Shown here: in pieces, positions 1-6,652 of the stretch
Position numbering within the stretch: the stretch's first letter is position 1
How the letters are laid out: every line of letters begins with the position of its first letter
Assembly (NCBI GenBank): GCA_025935735.1
Contig: JAICUS010000186.1
Coordinates: 1 to 9,819, forward strand
Reading direction: 5' to 3'
Length of the DNA stretch: 9,819 nucleotides
Source: Solirubrobacteraceae bacterium
Lineage (GTDB): Bacteria; Actinomycetota; Thermoleophilia; Solirubrobacterales; Solirubrobacteraceae
Position numbers and translations under genes: made by a program
The notes under the pieces: model-generated
The model's database searches: none
What the model was told of the DNA's origin: nothing
What the model saw: the letters and a program-made list of their open reading frames with translations, nothing else

Positions 1-11
1 CCACTTCCCTA

Positions 12-170
12 CCCAGCCGCAGTTCGCCGGGGGCAACAAGGCGCCCGGGGGGCCGACCGCCGCCCTGCCCAGCGCAGTGCGCCGGGGCCAACGACGCGCC
101 CGGGGCCGACCGCCGCCCTGCCCAGCCACGGCTCGCCGGGCCCGCCCCCACGGCCGGGGGCGCGACCGGC
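12..170. repeat. Degenerate GC-rich tandem repeat, two clear copies plus a decayed third
   Basis: Two adjacent copies, 12-67 and 68-120, both begin CCCAGC and end GACCGCCGCCCTG, sharing internal CGCCGGGG, CAAC and GCGCCCGGGG blocks. They differ by a few substitutions and about 3 nt of length. A third, weaker copy starts at 121 with CCCAGCC and TCGCCGGG and fades by about 170. The array may continue left of the window. The unit length is not a fixed multiple of three, so it is probably non-coding, although a reading frame passes through it. Function unknown. Confidence 0.6.
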
Positions 171-182
171 CGCCGCCGTCGC

Positions 183-188
183 TATCCT
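183..188 (+). promoter_or_regulatory. Candidate -10 box (TATCCT) for the PAP2 gene
   Basis: TATCCT fits the actinobacterial TANNNT -10 pattern and is the only AT-containing hexamer of this kind in the GC-rich stretch. It ends 11 nt before the GTG at 200, so transcription would begin at or just before the start codon. No good -35 is visible. It supports the start at 200 rather than the upstream GTG at 77. Confidence 0.35.
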
Positions 189-199
189 CGCGGCCGTCC

Positions 200-1132
200 G
201 TGCGCCGCTCGACCGCCATCCGCGCGGCCGCCTGCACGGCGCTCGCCGCCGGCCTCGCCGCGCCGCTGGTGCGCCGGCGGCTCCGCCTCAAGCCACCGGT
301 GGTGACCGCCGTGGCGGCCACCGCCCCGCTCGCGCTGGTGGTGCTCGTGCCGCGCTCGCGCGCGCGGGATGTGGGGGTGTGCGCGCTGCAGATGTGGGCC
401 TATCTGGCCACGTACTCGATGCCCAACGACGACCCGGAGCGGCTGCGGGCGCGGGTCAGGGTCGGCTATCCGGTCAACGCGGACAAGCTCCTGGGCGGCG
501 GCACGACGCCGACCCTGCGGCTGCAGCGCGCGTTCGGCACGCCCGGGCGCTTCGCGACCTGGGAGAAGGTCCTCGTGTGGTCGCACTGGCTGTGGTTCGC
601 GTTCCCGCACGGGACGGCGCTCTACGTGCTCCTGCGCCACCGCGACCGCTTCCCGCGGGCGGCCGCGCAGATCTACGCCACGTTCGACATCGGCGTGATC
701 GCCTACTGGGCGGTGCCGACCGCGCCGCCGTGGTTCGCCGCCCAGCGCGGGCTGATGGCGGACGGCCGCACGCCCGAGTTGCGGCGGATGATGGTCGAGT
801 ACGGCGAGCAGTTCTGGCGCCACTTCTGGGAGCCGCTGTACCGCTTCCTGGGCGGCAATCCGCTGGCGGCCATGCCCTCGCTGCACTTCGCCACCTCGGT
901 CACCGCGGCGCACGTGCTCAGCGGCACCGGCCCTAAGGCGGGCGCGTTCGGCTGGGCCTACGCGGGCACGCTCGGGGTCGCTCTCGTCTACCTCGGGGAA
1001 CACTATGTCGTGGACCTCGCGGCGGGCCTGGCGCTCGCGGAGGCGATCCAGCGGGCCACGCCGCTCGCGGCGCCCGATGCGGCGCGGCTGTCCCGGCTGG
1101 TGCAGGCGCTGGAGGCCAAGGCCCGGGCGTAA
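200..1132 (+). CDS. PAP2/Aur1-type membrane phosphatase or phosphotransferase
   Basis: An integral membrane protein of 310 aa from this start. It carries a PAP2-superfamily signature of the Aur1/inositol-phosphoryltransferase-like branch: YWAVPTAPPW (169-178), PSLH (226-229) and GEHYVVD (266-272). His229, His268 and Asp272 are the expected catalytic residues. Hydrophobic segments lie near 9-25, 33-50, 57-72, 127-145, 158-175 and 250-265. Family members cleave or transfer phosphate groups on lipids; the substrate here cannot be told from sequence. The frame stays open back to a GTG at 77, but that extension is Arg/Pro/Gly-rich, lies over the tandem repeat, and a TATCCT box precedes the GTG at 200, so I prefer 200. 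It is followed 54 nt later by trxB, with an AT-rich promoter-like patch between, so the two are probably separate transcripts. Confidence 0.85.
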   Translation: MRRSTAIRAAACTALAAGLAAPLVRRRLRLKPPVVTAVAATAPLALVVLVPRSRARDVGVCALQMWAYLATYSMPNDDPERLRARVRVGYPVNADKLLGGGTTPTLRLQRAFGTPGRFATWEKVLVWSHWLWFAFPHGTALYVLLRHRDRFPRAAAQIYATFDIGVIAYWAVPTAPPWFAAQRGLMADGRTPELRRMMVEYGEQFWRHFWEPLYRFLGGNPLAAMPSLHFATSVTAAHVLSGTGPKAGAFGWAYAGTLGVALVYLGEHYVVDLAAGLALAEAIQRATPLAAPDAARLSRLVQALEAKARA

Positions 1133-1150
1133 CGGATCCGCCGCTCGCGG

Positions 1151-1170
1151 TACTATACAAAGTAAAGCTT
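1151..1170 (+). promoter_or_regulatory. AT-rich promoter patch before trxB
   Basis: This 20-nt stretch is strikingly AT-rich for the window and contains overlapping -10-like hexamers TACTAT (1151-1156) and TATACA (1154-1159). TACT and AGTA form a short inverted repeat around it. No convincing -35 is visible. The leader to the ATG at 1187 would be about 25 nt and includes GAAAGGG as a weak Shine-Dalgarno. Confidence 0.45.
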
Positions 1171-1186
1171 AGGGTGAAAGGGAACC

Positions 1187-2203
1187 ATGGCGGACGTCGA
1201 GAACGTGATCATCATCGGCAGTGGGCCGGCCGGCTACACAGCCGCGCTGTACACGGCCCGCGCGAACCTGAACCCCCTGGTCATCGAGGGGTTCCTGTGG
1301 GGCGGCCTGCTCCAGCAGACCACCGACGTCGAGAACTACCCCGGTTATCCCGAGGGGATCATGGGCCCGGAGATGATGCAGCAGTTCCGCGACCAGGCGG
1401 AGCGCTTCGGCACGCGGTTCATCACCGAGAACGCCACGAAGGTCGAGTGGGGCGAGAACGGCGAGCCGCACACCGTCTGGGTCGACGAGGACGCCTATCA
1501 GGCCCGCGCCGTGGTCCTGGCCATGGGCGCCGAGCACAAGAAGCTCGGCGTGCCGGGCGAGGAGGAGCTCGGCGGCCGCGGCGTCTCCTACTGCGCCACC
1601 TGCGACGCCGCGTTCTTCAAGGAGCGCACGACGATCATCGTCGGCGGCGGCGACTCGGCGATGGAGGAGGCGATCTTCCTGGCCAAGTTCTCCTCGAAGG
1701 TGACGATCGTGCACCGGCGCGACGAGTTCCGCGCCTCGAAGATCATGCTCGAGCGCGCCCGCGCGGTGGAGAACATCGAGTTCCTCACGCCCTACGTGGT
1801 CGAGGAGTTCCTGGCCGGCGAGGGCGGGCTGCTGGACCGCGCGCGGCTGCGCAACACCGAGACCGGCGAGGAGCGCGAGCTGCCGATGGCCGGCGCGTTC
1901 ATCGCGGTCGGCCACGAGCCGCAGTCGGAGATCGTCGACGGCCTGGTCGACACCGACGGCGACGGCTACGTCAAGACCGAGGGCAAGTCGACGCGCACGA
2001 ACGTCCCGGGCGTCTTCGCGGCCGGCGACCTGGTCGACCACACCTACCGCCAGGCGATCACCGCGGCCGGCTCCGGGTGTCAGGCGGCGCTGGACGCCGA
2101 GTGGTACCTGCGCGACAACCCGCTCGTCCCGACTCCCCCGTCGCTCGAGGGCACCGGCGACCTGGCGGAGGCGCAGTGGGCGCCGGAGGCCGCGCGCTCC
2201 TAG
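1187..2203 (+). CDS. trxB: Thioredoxin-disulfide reductase TrxB
   Basis: A cytoplasmic FAD flavoprotein that uses NADPH to reduce thioredoxin. The 338-aa protein has the FAD-binding GSGPAG at 11-16, the TDVENYPGYPEG segment at 46-57, the redox-active CATC at 136-139, the NADPH-binding GGGDSAMEE at 153-161, and HRRDEFRAS at 176-184, whose arginines read the NADP 2'-phosphate. The C-terminal FAD motif is GDLVD (280-284) followed by RQAITAAGSG (288-297). It is slightly longer than usual because of an acidic tail of about 20 residues. The ATG at 1187 gives the standard N-terminus with the FAD loop at residue 11; GAAAGGG upstream is a modest ribosome site. No thioredoxin gene is adjacent in this window. 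The stop TAG overlaps the stop of the convergent protease gene in a shared CTAG. Confidence 0.97.
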   Translation: MADVENVIIIGSGPAGYTAALYTARANLNPLVIEGFLWGGLLQQTTDVENYPGYPEGIMGPEMMQQFRDQAERFGTRFITENATKVEWGENGEPHTVWVDEDAYQARAVVLAMGAEHKKLGVPGEEELGGRGVSYCATCDAAFFKERTTIIVGGGDSAMEEAIFLAKFSSKVTIVHRRDEFRASKIMLERARAVENIEFLTPYVVEEFLAGEGGLLDRARLRNTETGEERELPMAGAFIAVGHEPQSEIVDGLVDTDGDGYVKTEGKSTRTNVPGVFAAGDLVDHTYRQAITAAGSGCQAALDAEWYLRDNPLVPTPPSLEGTGDLAEAQWAPEAARS

Positions 2204-3843
2204 CGAGCGGCGCCCTGAGGCCCGACGCGCAGCGTGTAGCGGCGGTCCTGGTAGACCGAGCGGCCCTGCGGGCGGACCATCACGTAGTAGGAGTGCGCCG
2301 CCTTGCCGGTGTTGCGGATCGTGGCGTGCTCGGTGTGCTTTGCGCCGTTGCGGTGCGAATAGGCGAGCCGGTGGCGCATGTCGTTAATCGACTTCGCGCT
2401 CGCCTTGAAGACCTCGAGCTGGATGTCGCCGAAGCGCGGGACGCCGGAGATCTTCGCGCGGTGGTGCGACGGGACGACGACCCGGTAGACGTCGACCGGG
2501 TCCTCCTCCTTGTCCAGGAGTGCGTCGAAGCGGGTCGGCTGCTTGCCGCCGGACCACACCGGGACCGCGGGCGTGCCGAACGCCTGCCCGTTGACCCAGG
2601 CGATGTTGTCGTTGGGCTCGCCGGGGTCGTGCGCGGGGAGGCGGTCCGACGGCACCGAGAGCGCGTTGCCGACGTCGAGCACGCCGAAGCCGGTCAGCGA
2701 GTCCCAGCCCTTGCGGCCCACGTCGCGGGCCGACAGGCGCACCGCCTGCTCGACCTGGTCGGGCTGCAGGTCGGGCCGCGCCGCGCGCACCCAGGCCATC
2801 GCCGCCGACACCATCGGGGCGGAGAAGCTCGTGCCCGACAGCACCTGGTAGCCGTCCTTGACGCCGTCCTCGTCGAGCGCCGGCGGCACCGCCGTCTCGA
2901 TGTTCACGCCGGGGGCCGAGAGGTCGACCCAGTCGTTGGCGTTGGAGAACTCCGCGCTGCGGTCCGCGCTGTCGGTGGCCGCGACCGTGATCACGTGCGG
3001 CAGGTTCGCGGGGTACTCGAGCGGGTTGCCCTCCTCGAACTCGTTGCCCGCCGCGGCGACGGGGATGATGCCCTTGGCGACGCCGTAGTAGATCTGCACC
3101 TTCTCCGGCGCGCACAGCGTGTCCGAGCCGTAGCTCATGTTGATCACGGCGGCGCCGGCGGCGATCGCCCGGGCGATCGCCTGGCCGGATGCGGCGCAGG
3201 TGAAGCTGTCGTTGTCGGACGCCCCGGAGGTGTCCAGCGGCACGTTCAGCGCCCGCGCGCCCGGCCAGACGCCGAGGATGCCCACGCCGTTGGCCGGCGC
3301 GGCCGCGACCGCCGCGGTGGCCGTGCCGTGCAGGTTGGTCACCGGCTGCGTGCCGAGCTTGGTGAAGTACGGGTCGCCCGTCCACTCAGGGTGCGTGGTG
3401 TCCGCCGCGGCGTCGACGAGCGCGATCAGCGGGCTGGTGGGCGTGACCGGCGGCGGCGTCAGCGCCGGGTCGGCCACCACCTTGCGCCAGCCGTTCGGGA
3501 AGCCGGACAGCGGATCGTCGGCCACCTGCGCGGGGTGGACGTAGACGTTCGGCTGGGCGTAGACGAGCAGGTGGCGCGCCCGCAGCGCGCCGGCCATCGC
3601 CCGCGCGCGGCCGATCGCCACCGTGTAGCCCCCGAGCCCGATGTGCTGCGCATGGAAGCGCCGGGCGATCCGGGCGGCCTGCGCGCCAGGTCGCGCCCCC
3701 ACGATCCACGTGTCAGGATCCGAACTCGCGGACGCGATCGTGGCGAAGCCCGGCAGCTGCATCGGCCAGTCCGACGCCCGCGCCGGAGCGGCGAGGGCGA
3801 GCGCGGCAAGCAGCGGTGCGAGGAGGAGGGGAGCGCGGGTCAC
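2200..3843 (-). CDS. Secreted subtilisin-like (S8) serine protease with propeptide
   Basis: From the GTG at 3843 the product is 547 aa. Residues 1-23 form a signal peptide (TR, then a Leu/Ala core, ending ARA). An inhibitor-I9-like propeptide follows at about 45-102. The S8 catalytic domain spans roughly 135-395, with Asp144 (ALVDAAAD), His172 (LHGTATA), oxyanion Asn267 (AAAGNE) and Ser339 (GTSFSAP), so the triad is intact. Cys216 and Cys244 could form a disulfide. A beta-rich C-terminal part (about 405-545, PGEPNDN then DVYRVVVP) resembles the pre-peptidase C-terminal domain of secreted proteases. It should be exported and self-processed; the substrate is unknown. Start uncertain: an in-frame ATG at 3951 would add 36 residues before the signal peptide, and the frame stays open to 4317, but that extension overlaps the divergent membrane-protein gene. 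No Shine-Dalgarno is evident at either start. Confidence 0.9.
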   Translation of the reverse strand: MTRAPLLLAPLLAALALAAPARASDWPMQLPGFATIASASSDPDTWIVGARPGAQAARIARRFHAQHIGLGGYTVAIGRARAMAGALRARHLLVYAQPNVYVHPAQVADDPLSGFPNGWRKVVADPALTPPPVTPTSPLIALVDAAADTTHPEWTGDPYFTKLGTQPVTNLHGTATAAVAAAPANGVGILGVWPGARALNVPLDTSGASDNDSFTCAASGQAIARAIAAGAAVINMSYGSDTLCAPEKVQIYYGVAKGIIPVAAAGNEFEEGNPLEYPANLPHVITVAATDSADRSAEFSNANDWVDLSAPGVNIETAVPPALDEDGVKDGYQVLSGTSFSAPMVSAAMAWVRAARPDLQPDQVEQAVRLSARDVGRKGWDSLTGFGVLDVGNALSVPSDRLPAHDPGEPNDNIAWVNGQAFGTPAVPVWSGGKQPTRFDALLDKEEDPVDVYRVVVPSHHRAKISGVPRFGDIQLEVFKASAKSINDMRHRLAYSHRNGAKHTEHATIRNTGKAAHSYYVMVRPQGRSVYQDRRYTLRVGPQGAAR

Positions 3844-4020
3844 GAGGCGGAGAACACTGCGGGCGGGGGATCGGAGCGCACCCGGTGTATCGGCGCCAGC
3901 GTAGCGACGAATAAATGCTCGGGGGCCCGCCCGACCGGCGGAGAACGTCATGTAACGTCGCCGGCTGTCCGAGCTTGCGAGGACGGCAAGGCGAAAGCGT
4001 TCACTTCGGTCGGGCACCCC

Positions 4021-4026
4021 TAGACT
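4021..4026 (+). promoter_or_regulatory. Candidate -10 box TAGACT for the membrane-protein gene
   Basis: TAGACT matches TANNNT and lies exactly 9 nt before the GTG at 4036. TTCACT at 4000-4005 is a weak -35 candidate with a short 15-nt spacer. The same hexamer at the same distance precedes the DUF1015 start on the other strand, which strengthens both calls. The mRNA would be leaderless or nearly so, consistent with no Shine-Dalgarno. Confidence 0.5.
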
Positions 4027-4035
4027 CCGCCGGCG

Positions 4036-4335
4036 GTGAACGTGTTCACGGTCGTCTGCGGCGGTCTGCTCGTGTTCTTCGTGGTCGGGACGCTGGCGCT
4101 GGGCCTGTTCTCGCGCCGCTCGCCGCTGGACATCCTCGACTGGAAGCCGACGCGCTCGCCGGACCTGGAGGCGGCCAACGAGGTCGACGACGTGGCGCAG
4201 ATGATCGCCGCCCAGAACGAGCTGCGCCGGCGGCGCGGCAAGCCGGAGCGCACGCAGGAGGAGGTCGAGCTCCAGTTGCTGCGCGACCAGGCCGCGCTGC
4301 GGCAGCTCCGCGAGCAATCGTGGCGCGAGCCCTGA
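4036..4335 (+). CDS. Small membrane protein with single N-terminal helix and coiled-coil tail
   Basis: A 99-aa protein of unknown function. Residues 3-25 form one strongly hydrophobic helix with almost no N-terminal tail. A basic SRR follows, then WKPTRSPDLEAANEVDD, and a highly charged heptad-like region at about 50-95 that could form a coiled coil. By the positive-inside rule the tail should be cytoplasmic. It starts with GTG without a Shine-Dalgarno, consistent with the TAGACT box 9 nt upstream and a leaderless message. Its 3' end overlaps the next gene by 16 nt, so the two are probably co-transcribed and translationally coupled. I recognise no named family. Confidence 0.75.
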   Translation: MNVFTVVCGGLLVFFVVGTLALGLFSRRSPLDILDWKPTRSPDLEAANEVDDVAQMIAAQNELRRRRGKPERTQEEVELQLLRDQAALRQLREQSWREP

Positions 4336-4778
4336 TCATTCCCTGCGGCTGCCGCGGGCGCGCGCTGGCCCGCGAGCTGCGCGCCGCGGGCCACGCCGTG
4401 CGCGCCACCACGCGCGACCCGGCGCACGCGGCGGCGATCGCCGAGGCGGGCGCCGAGCCCTACGTCGGCGACCCCGACCGCATCGGGACGCTGATGGACG
4501 CCCTCCACGGCGTCACCGTGGTCTGCTGGCTGATGGGCACGCTGCCGGTCCCCGAGCTGCACGCCGGCCGCCTGCGGATGCTGTGGGAGAAGCTCGTCGA
4601 CACGCCCGTCCGCGGAGTGCTTTACGAGGGCGCGCTGCCCGAGGGAGAGCAACTCGCGCGCGCGTGTGCGGAGACGTGGCAGATCCCGCTGGAGATCCTG
4701 CGCGCCGACCCTCGCGACCACTCTGTCTGGCTGCCCGCCGCGGTCGCCGGCGTGGATCGGCTCCTCGGCTACACTTGA
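4320..4778 (+). CDS. Short Rossmann-fold NAD(P)-binding protein
   Basis: A 152-aa protein. It opens with a beta strand and glycine-rich turn (ALIIPCGCRGRALA, 4-17), then a helix and RAAGHAVRATTRD (21-33), the usual start of an atypical SDR/epimerase-like nucleotide-binding domain. The second half includes VTVVCWLMG (65-73). It is about half the length of a full epimerase, and I see no YxxxK catalytic pair, so it may be a binding or regulatory protein rather than an enzyme. The GTG at 4320 lies inside the end of the preceding membrane-protein gene (16-nt overlap) and places the glycine loop at the expected distance from the N-terminus. The frame is open upstream to 3915, but that extension overlaps other genes. 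Substrate and role unknown. Confidence 0.7.
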   Translation: MARALIIPCGCRGRALARELRAAGHAVRATTRDPAHAAAIAEAGAEPYVGDPDRIGTLMDALHGVTVVCWLMGTLPVPELHAGRLRMLWEKLVDTPVRGVLYEGALPEGEQLARACAETWQIPLEILRADPRDHSVWLPAAVAGVDRLLGYT

Positions 4779-4780
4779 AA

Positions 4781-4796
4781 TACCGAAAAGCCGGTA
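4781..4796. promoter_or_regulatory. Inverted repeat TACCG-N6-CGGTA before the sulfurtransferase
   Basis: TACCG (4781-4785) and CGGTA (4792-4796) form a perfect 5-bp inverted repeat in the only AT-rich part of the gap between the Rossmann gene and the sulfurtransferase. TTGAAA (4775-4780), which could be a -35, lies directly before it. A repressor bound here would cover a promoter. I cannot name the regulator; an Rrf2-type sulfur or Fe-S regulator is only a guess from the gene context. Confidence 0.3.
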
Positions 4797-4809
4797 GGAA
4801 TTGAGTTCG

Positions 4810-4819
4810 AAGGAGGAGG
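4810..4819 (+). promoter_or_regulatory. Strong Shine-Dalgarno of the sulfurtransferase gene
   Basis: AAGGAGGAGG lies 5 nt before the ATG at 4825. This fixes the start there rather than at the in-frame TTG at 4801, which lies upstream of the ribosome site. It is among the best ribosome sites in a window where many genes have none. Confidence 0.8.
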
Positions 4820-4824
4820 CCGCC

Positions 4825-5664
4825 ATGGCCGACTACGTCAACGACGTGCTCGTCGACACGCAGTGGGTGCAGGATCACCTCGACGATCCGGGCGTGCGGA
4901 TCGTGGAGGTCGACGAGAACCCGGCGCTCTACGCCGAGGCCCACATCCCCGGCGCGATCGGGTTCGACTGGAAGCGCGACCTGCAGGACCAGGTCAAGCG
5001 CGACTTCCTCGGGCCGGAGGCGTTCGGCGAGCTGCTCGGCTCGCACGGGATCTCCGACGACCACACGATCGTGCTCTACGGCGACCGCAACAACTGGTTC
5101 GCCGCCTACACGTACTGGTACCTGAAGTACTACGGCCACCACGCCGTCAAGCTGGTCAACGGGCCGCGCGAGAAGTGGATCGCCGAGGACCGGCCGACCA
5201 CCGGCGAGGTCCCGTCGTTCCAGCCGGCGACGTTCACCGCGCGGCCGGGCGACGACACCATCCGGGCGCGGCGCGAAGAGGTCCTGGCGGCGCTGGGGTC
5301 CTCCACCAAGCTGGTCGACGTGCGCGCGCCGCAGGAGTACTCGGGCGAGCTGATCGCGATGCCGGGCTACGAGCAGGAGGGCGCGCAGCGCGGCGGCCAC
5401 ATCCCGGGCGCGGCGTCGGTGCCGTGGGCCCAGGCGGTGCAGGAGGACGGCACGTTCAAGAGCGCCGACGACCTGCAGCAGCTCTACGCGTCCAAGGGCG
5501 TGACCAACGGCGAGCCGATCATCGCCTACTGCCGGATCGGCGAGCGCTCGGCCCACACCTGGTTCGTCCTGCACGAGCTGCTGGGCAAGCCGGACGTCAA
5601 GAACTACGACGGCTCGTGGACCGAGTGGGGGAACCTGGTCGACGTGCCCATCGAGAAGCCCTAG
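4825..5664 (+). CDS. Two-domain thiosulfate/3-mercaptopyruvate sulfurtransferase (rhodanese)
   Basis: A 279-aa cytoplasmic enzyme that moves sulfane sulfur from a donor onto a thiophilic acceptor. It has tandem rhodanese domains. The N-terminal one (about 8-125) contains AHIPGAIGFDW (39-49) and has Asp87 where an active domain has Cys (LYGDRNN). The C-terminal one (about 143-278) contains GGHIPGAASVPW (190-201) and the active-site loop CRIGERS (236-242) with catalytic Cys236. The CRIGERSAHTWF run and the NYDGSWTEWG end closely resemble mycobacterial CysA2/CysA3-type thiosulfate sulfurtransferases, so thiosulfate is a reasonable donor, although the sequence alone does not exclude mercaptopyruvate. 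It has its own strong ribosome site and a possible operator upstream. Its TAG stop shares CTAG with the stop of the convergent Nudix gene. Confidence 0.95.
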   Translation: MADYVNDVLVDTQWVQDHLDDPGVRIVEVDENPALYAEAHIPGAIGFDWKRDLQDQVKRDFLGPEAFGELLGSHGISDDHTIVLYGDRNNWFAAYTYWYLKYYGHHAVKLVNGPREKWIAEDRPTTGEVPSFQPATFTARPGDDTIRARREEVLAALGSSTKLVDVRAPQEYSGELIAMPGYEQEGAQRGGHIPGAASVPWAQAVQEDGTFKSADDLQQLYASKGVTNGEPIIAYCRIGERSAHTWFVLHELLGKPDVKNYDGSWTEWGNLVDVPIEKP

Positions 5665-6221
5665 ATCCGTCTCAGGAGGTCGGCGACGATCCGGGCGGTC
5701 GCGCCCCAGATCATCGCGTCGCCGACCTCGTAGGTGTCGGTGCGGAAGGGGATGCCCTTCCGCACCAGCCGCTTCTCGGCGTGGGCCGCGCGGACCTCCT
5801 CCAGGGCCAGCTCGAGCACCTCGGCCACCTCGCGGGCCTGCGGCACCCACTCGGTGCCGGGCTCGATCACCCCGACGAACGGATAGATCGCGTAGTTGGT
5901 GACGAACGTGCCGACGGGCTTCAGGGCGCCGACCACGTCGACGTCGCCGGGCGGCAGCCCGATCTCCTCGTGGGCCTCCCGCAGCGCCGCCTCCAGCAGC
6001 GTCTCGCCCGGCTCCCGGCGCCCGCCGGGGAACGAGATCTCGCCGGCGTGACGGCTCAGGTCGTCCCGGCGGCGGGTGAACACCGCGTGGGTGACGCCGC
6101 CCGCGTCCACGTACAGCGGGACGAGCACGGCGGAGTGCGTGCGCCCGCCCTGGACCTCCATCGCCTGCGCCTCCTCGGGGTCCAGGAGCGCGCCGGCCAG
6201 ATCCTCGCGGAGGCTGCTCAG
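5661..6221 (-). CDS. Nudix hydrolase, CoA pyrophosphatase type
   Basis: About 186 aa from the start used here. A perfect Nudix box (GX5EX7REUXEEXGU) occupies residues 67-89, from G67 through E73, R81, E82, E85, E86 to G88. Immediately before it, HAVFTRRRDDLSRHAGEISF (45-64) matches the CoA-specific signature of NudL/PCD1-type enzymes, which hydrolyse CoA, its oxidised forms or acyl-CoA to 3',5'-ADP and phosphopantetheine products. It is the last gene of the DUF1015-OsmC-Nudix operon. The start is unclear: the conserved N-terminus (LREDLAG) begins near a CTG at 6221 that overlaps the OsmC stop as CTGA. The only standard in-frame starts are a GTG at 6281, deep inside OsmC, and an ATG at 6161, which would remove 20 conserved-looking residues. 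Confidence 0.9.
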   Translation of the reverse strand: MSSLREDLAGALLDPEEAQAMEVQGGRTHSAVLVPLYVDAGGVTHAVFTRRRDDLSRHAGEISFPGGRREPGETLLEAALREAHEEIGLPPGDVDVVGALKPVGTFVTNYAIYPFVGVIEPGTEWVPQAREVAEVLELALEEVRAAHAEKRLVRKGIPFRTDTYEVGDAMIWGATARIVADLLRRI

Positions 6222-6652
6222 GTGAGCTCGACCCGCTCTTCGAAGGCCACCTCGCCCTCGAGCGTGCGGTGCACCGGGCACTTGGCCGCGATCACCTGCA
6301 GGCGCTCCACCTGCTCCTCGCTGAGGTGCGCCGGCATCTTCATCACCAGCTCGAAGCGGGTGGGGCAGCCGCGCTCGGCGGGCGTGTAGCGGCAGTCGAC
6401 CTCGAGGCCGTCGACGTCCCAGCCCTTGCGGTCGGCGTACATCTCCATCGTCACCGCCGTACAGGAGGCGAGCGAGGCGGCGAGCAGCTCCTGCGGGCTC
6501 GGGCCCTGGTCGGAGCCGCCCTGCGCCTCCGGCTCGTCCACCGTGAGCTGGTGGCTCCCGATCTGGAGGTCGTGCTGGAAGCCCCGCCGGCGGCGCGCGA
6601 CGGCGCGCATCTTGCCGGCTACGGCGTGGGCTGAGCGGTTGATCAGGGCCAT
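6218..6652 (-). CDS. OsmC-family peroxiredoxin-like protein
   Basis: A 144-aa protein of the OsmC/Ohr superfamily, thiol peroxidases that reduce organic hydroperoxides with two cysteines. Cys64 (SLASCTAVTMEMYADRKG) and Cys125 (AAKCPVHRTL) sit in the two family-specific contexts, and GPSPQELLAASLASC (50-64) is typical of the YhfA/OsmC group. Thiol chemistry is likely but the substrate is not determined. The ATG is preceded at 3 nt by GGAGGAG, a strong ribosome site. The start overlaps the end of the DUF1015 gene by 10 nt and the stop overlaps the Nudix start region, indicating one transcript. Confidence 0.92.
   Translation of the reverse strand: MALINRSAHAVAGKMRAVARRRRGFQHDLQIGSHQLTVDEPEAQGGSDQGPSPQELLAASLASCTAVTMEMYADRKGWDVDGLEVDCRYTPAERGCPTRFELVMKMPAHLSEEQVERLQVIAAKCPVHRTLEGEVAFEERVELT

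Noticed and set aside
77..199. Upstream GTG at 77 as the PAP2 start
   Set aside because: The extension is Arg/Pro-rich, lies on the tandem repeat and has no promoter or ribosome site, whereas a -10 box fits the start at 200.
1134..1160. SigR-type (GGAAT-N18-GTT) oxidative-stress promoter for trxB
   Set aside because: GGATC is present at 1134-1138 but no GTT lies at the required distance, so the consensus is not met.
3946..3959. ACGT-flanked imperfect palindrome near 3950
   Set aside because: Only the outer four bases on each side are symmetric and the centre does not match, so it is too weak to call an operator.
3949..4020. Possible structured leader or second riboswitch before the gene at 4036
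   Set aside because: Short complementary stretches exist (GTCC/GGAC, GGCAAGGC) but no known aptamer core is present, and the -10 box at 4021 places this DNA upstream of the transcript.
1174..4023. 949-codon open frame on the plus strand
   Set aside because: It is out of frame with trxB and antisense to the subtilase. Its product is Arg/Gly/Ala/Asp-rich without motifs, a typical shadow frame in very GC-rich DNA.
3844..4317. Extension of the subtilase to 4317 or to the ATG at 3951
   Set aside because: The added residues precede a good signal peptide and the longest form runs through the divergent membrane-protein gene. The 3951 ATG remains possible but has no ribosome site.
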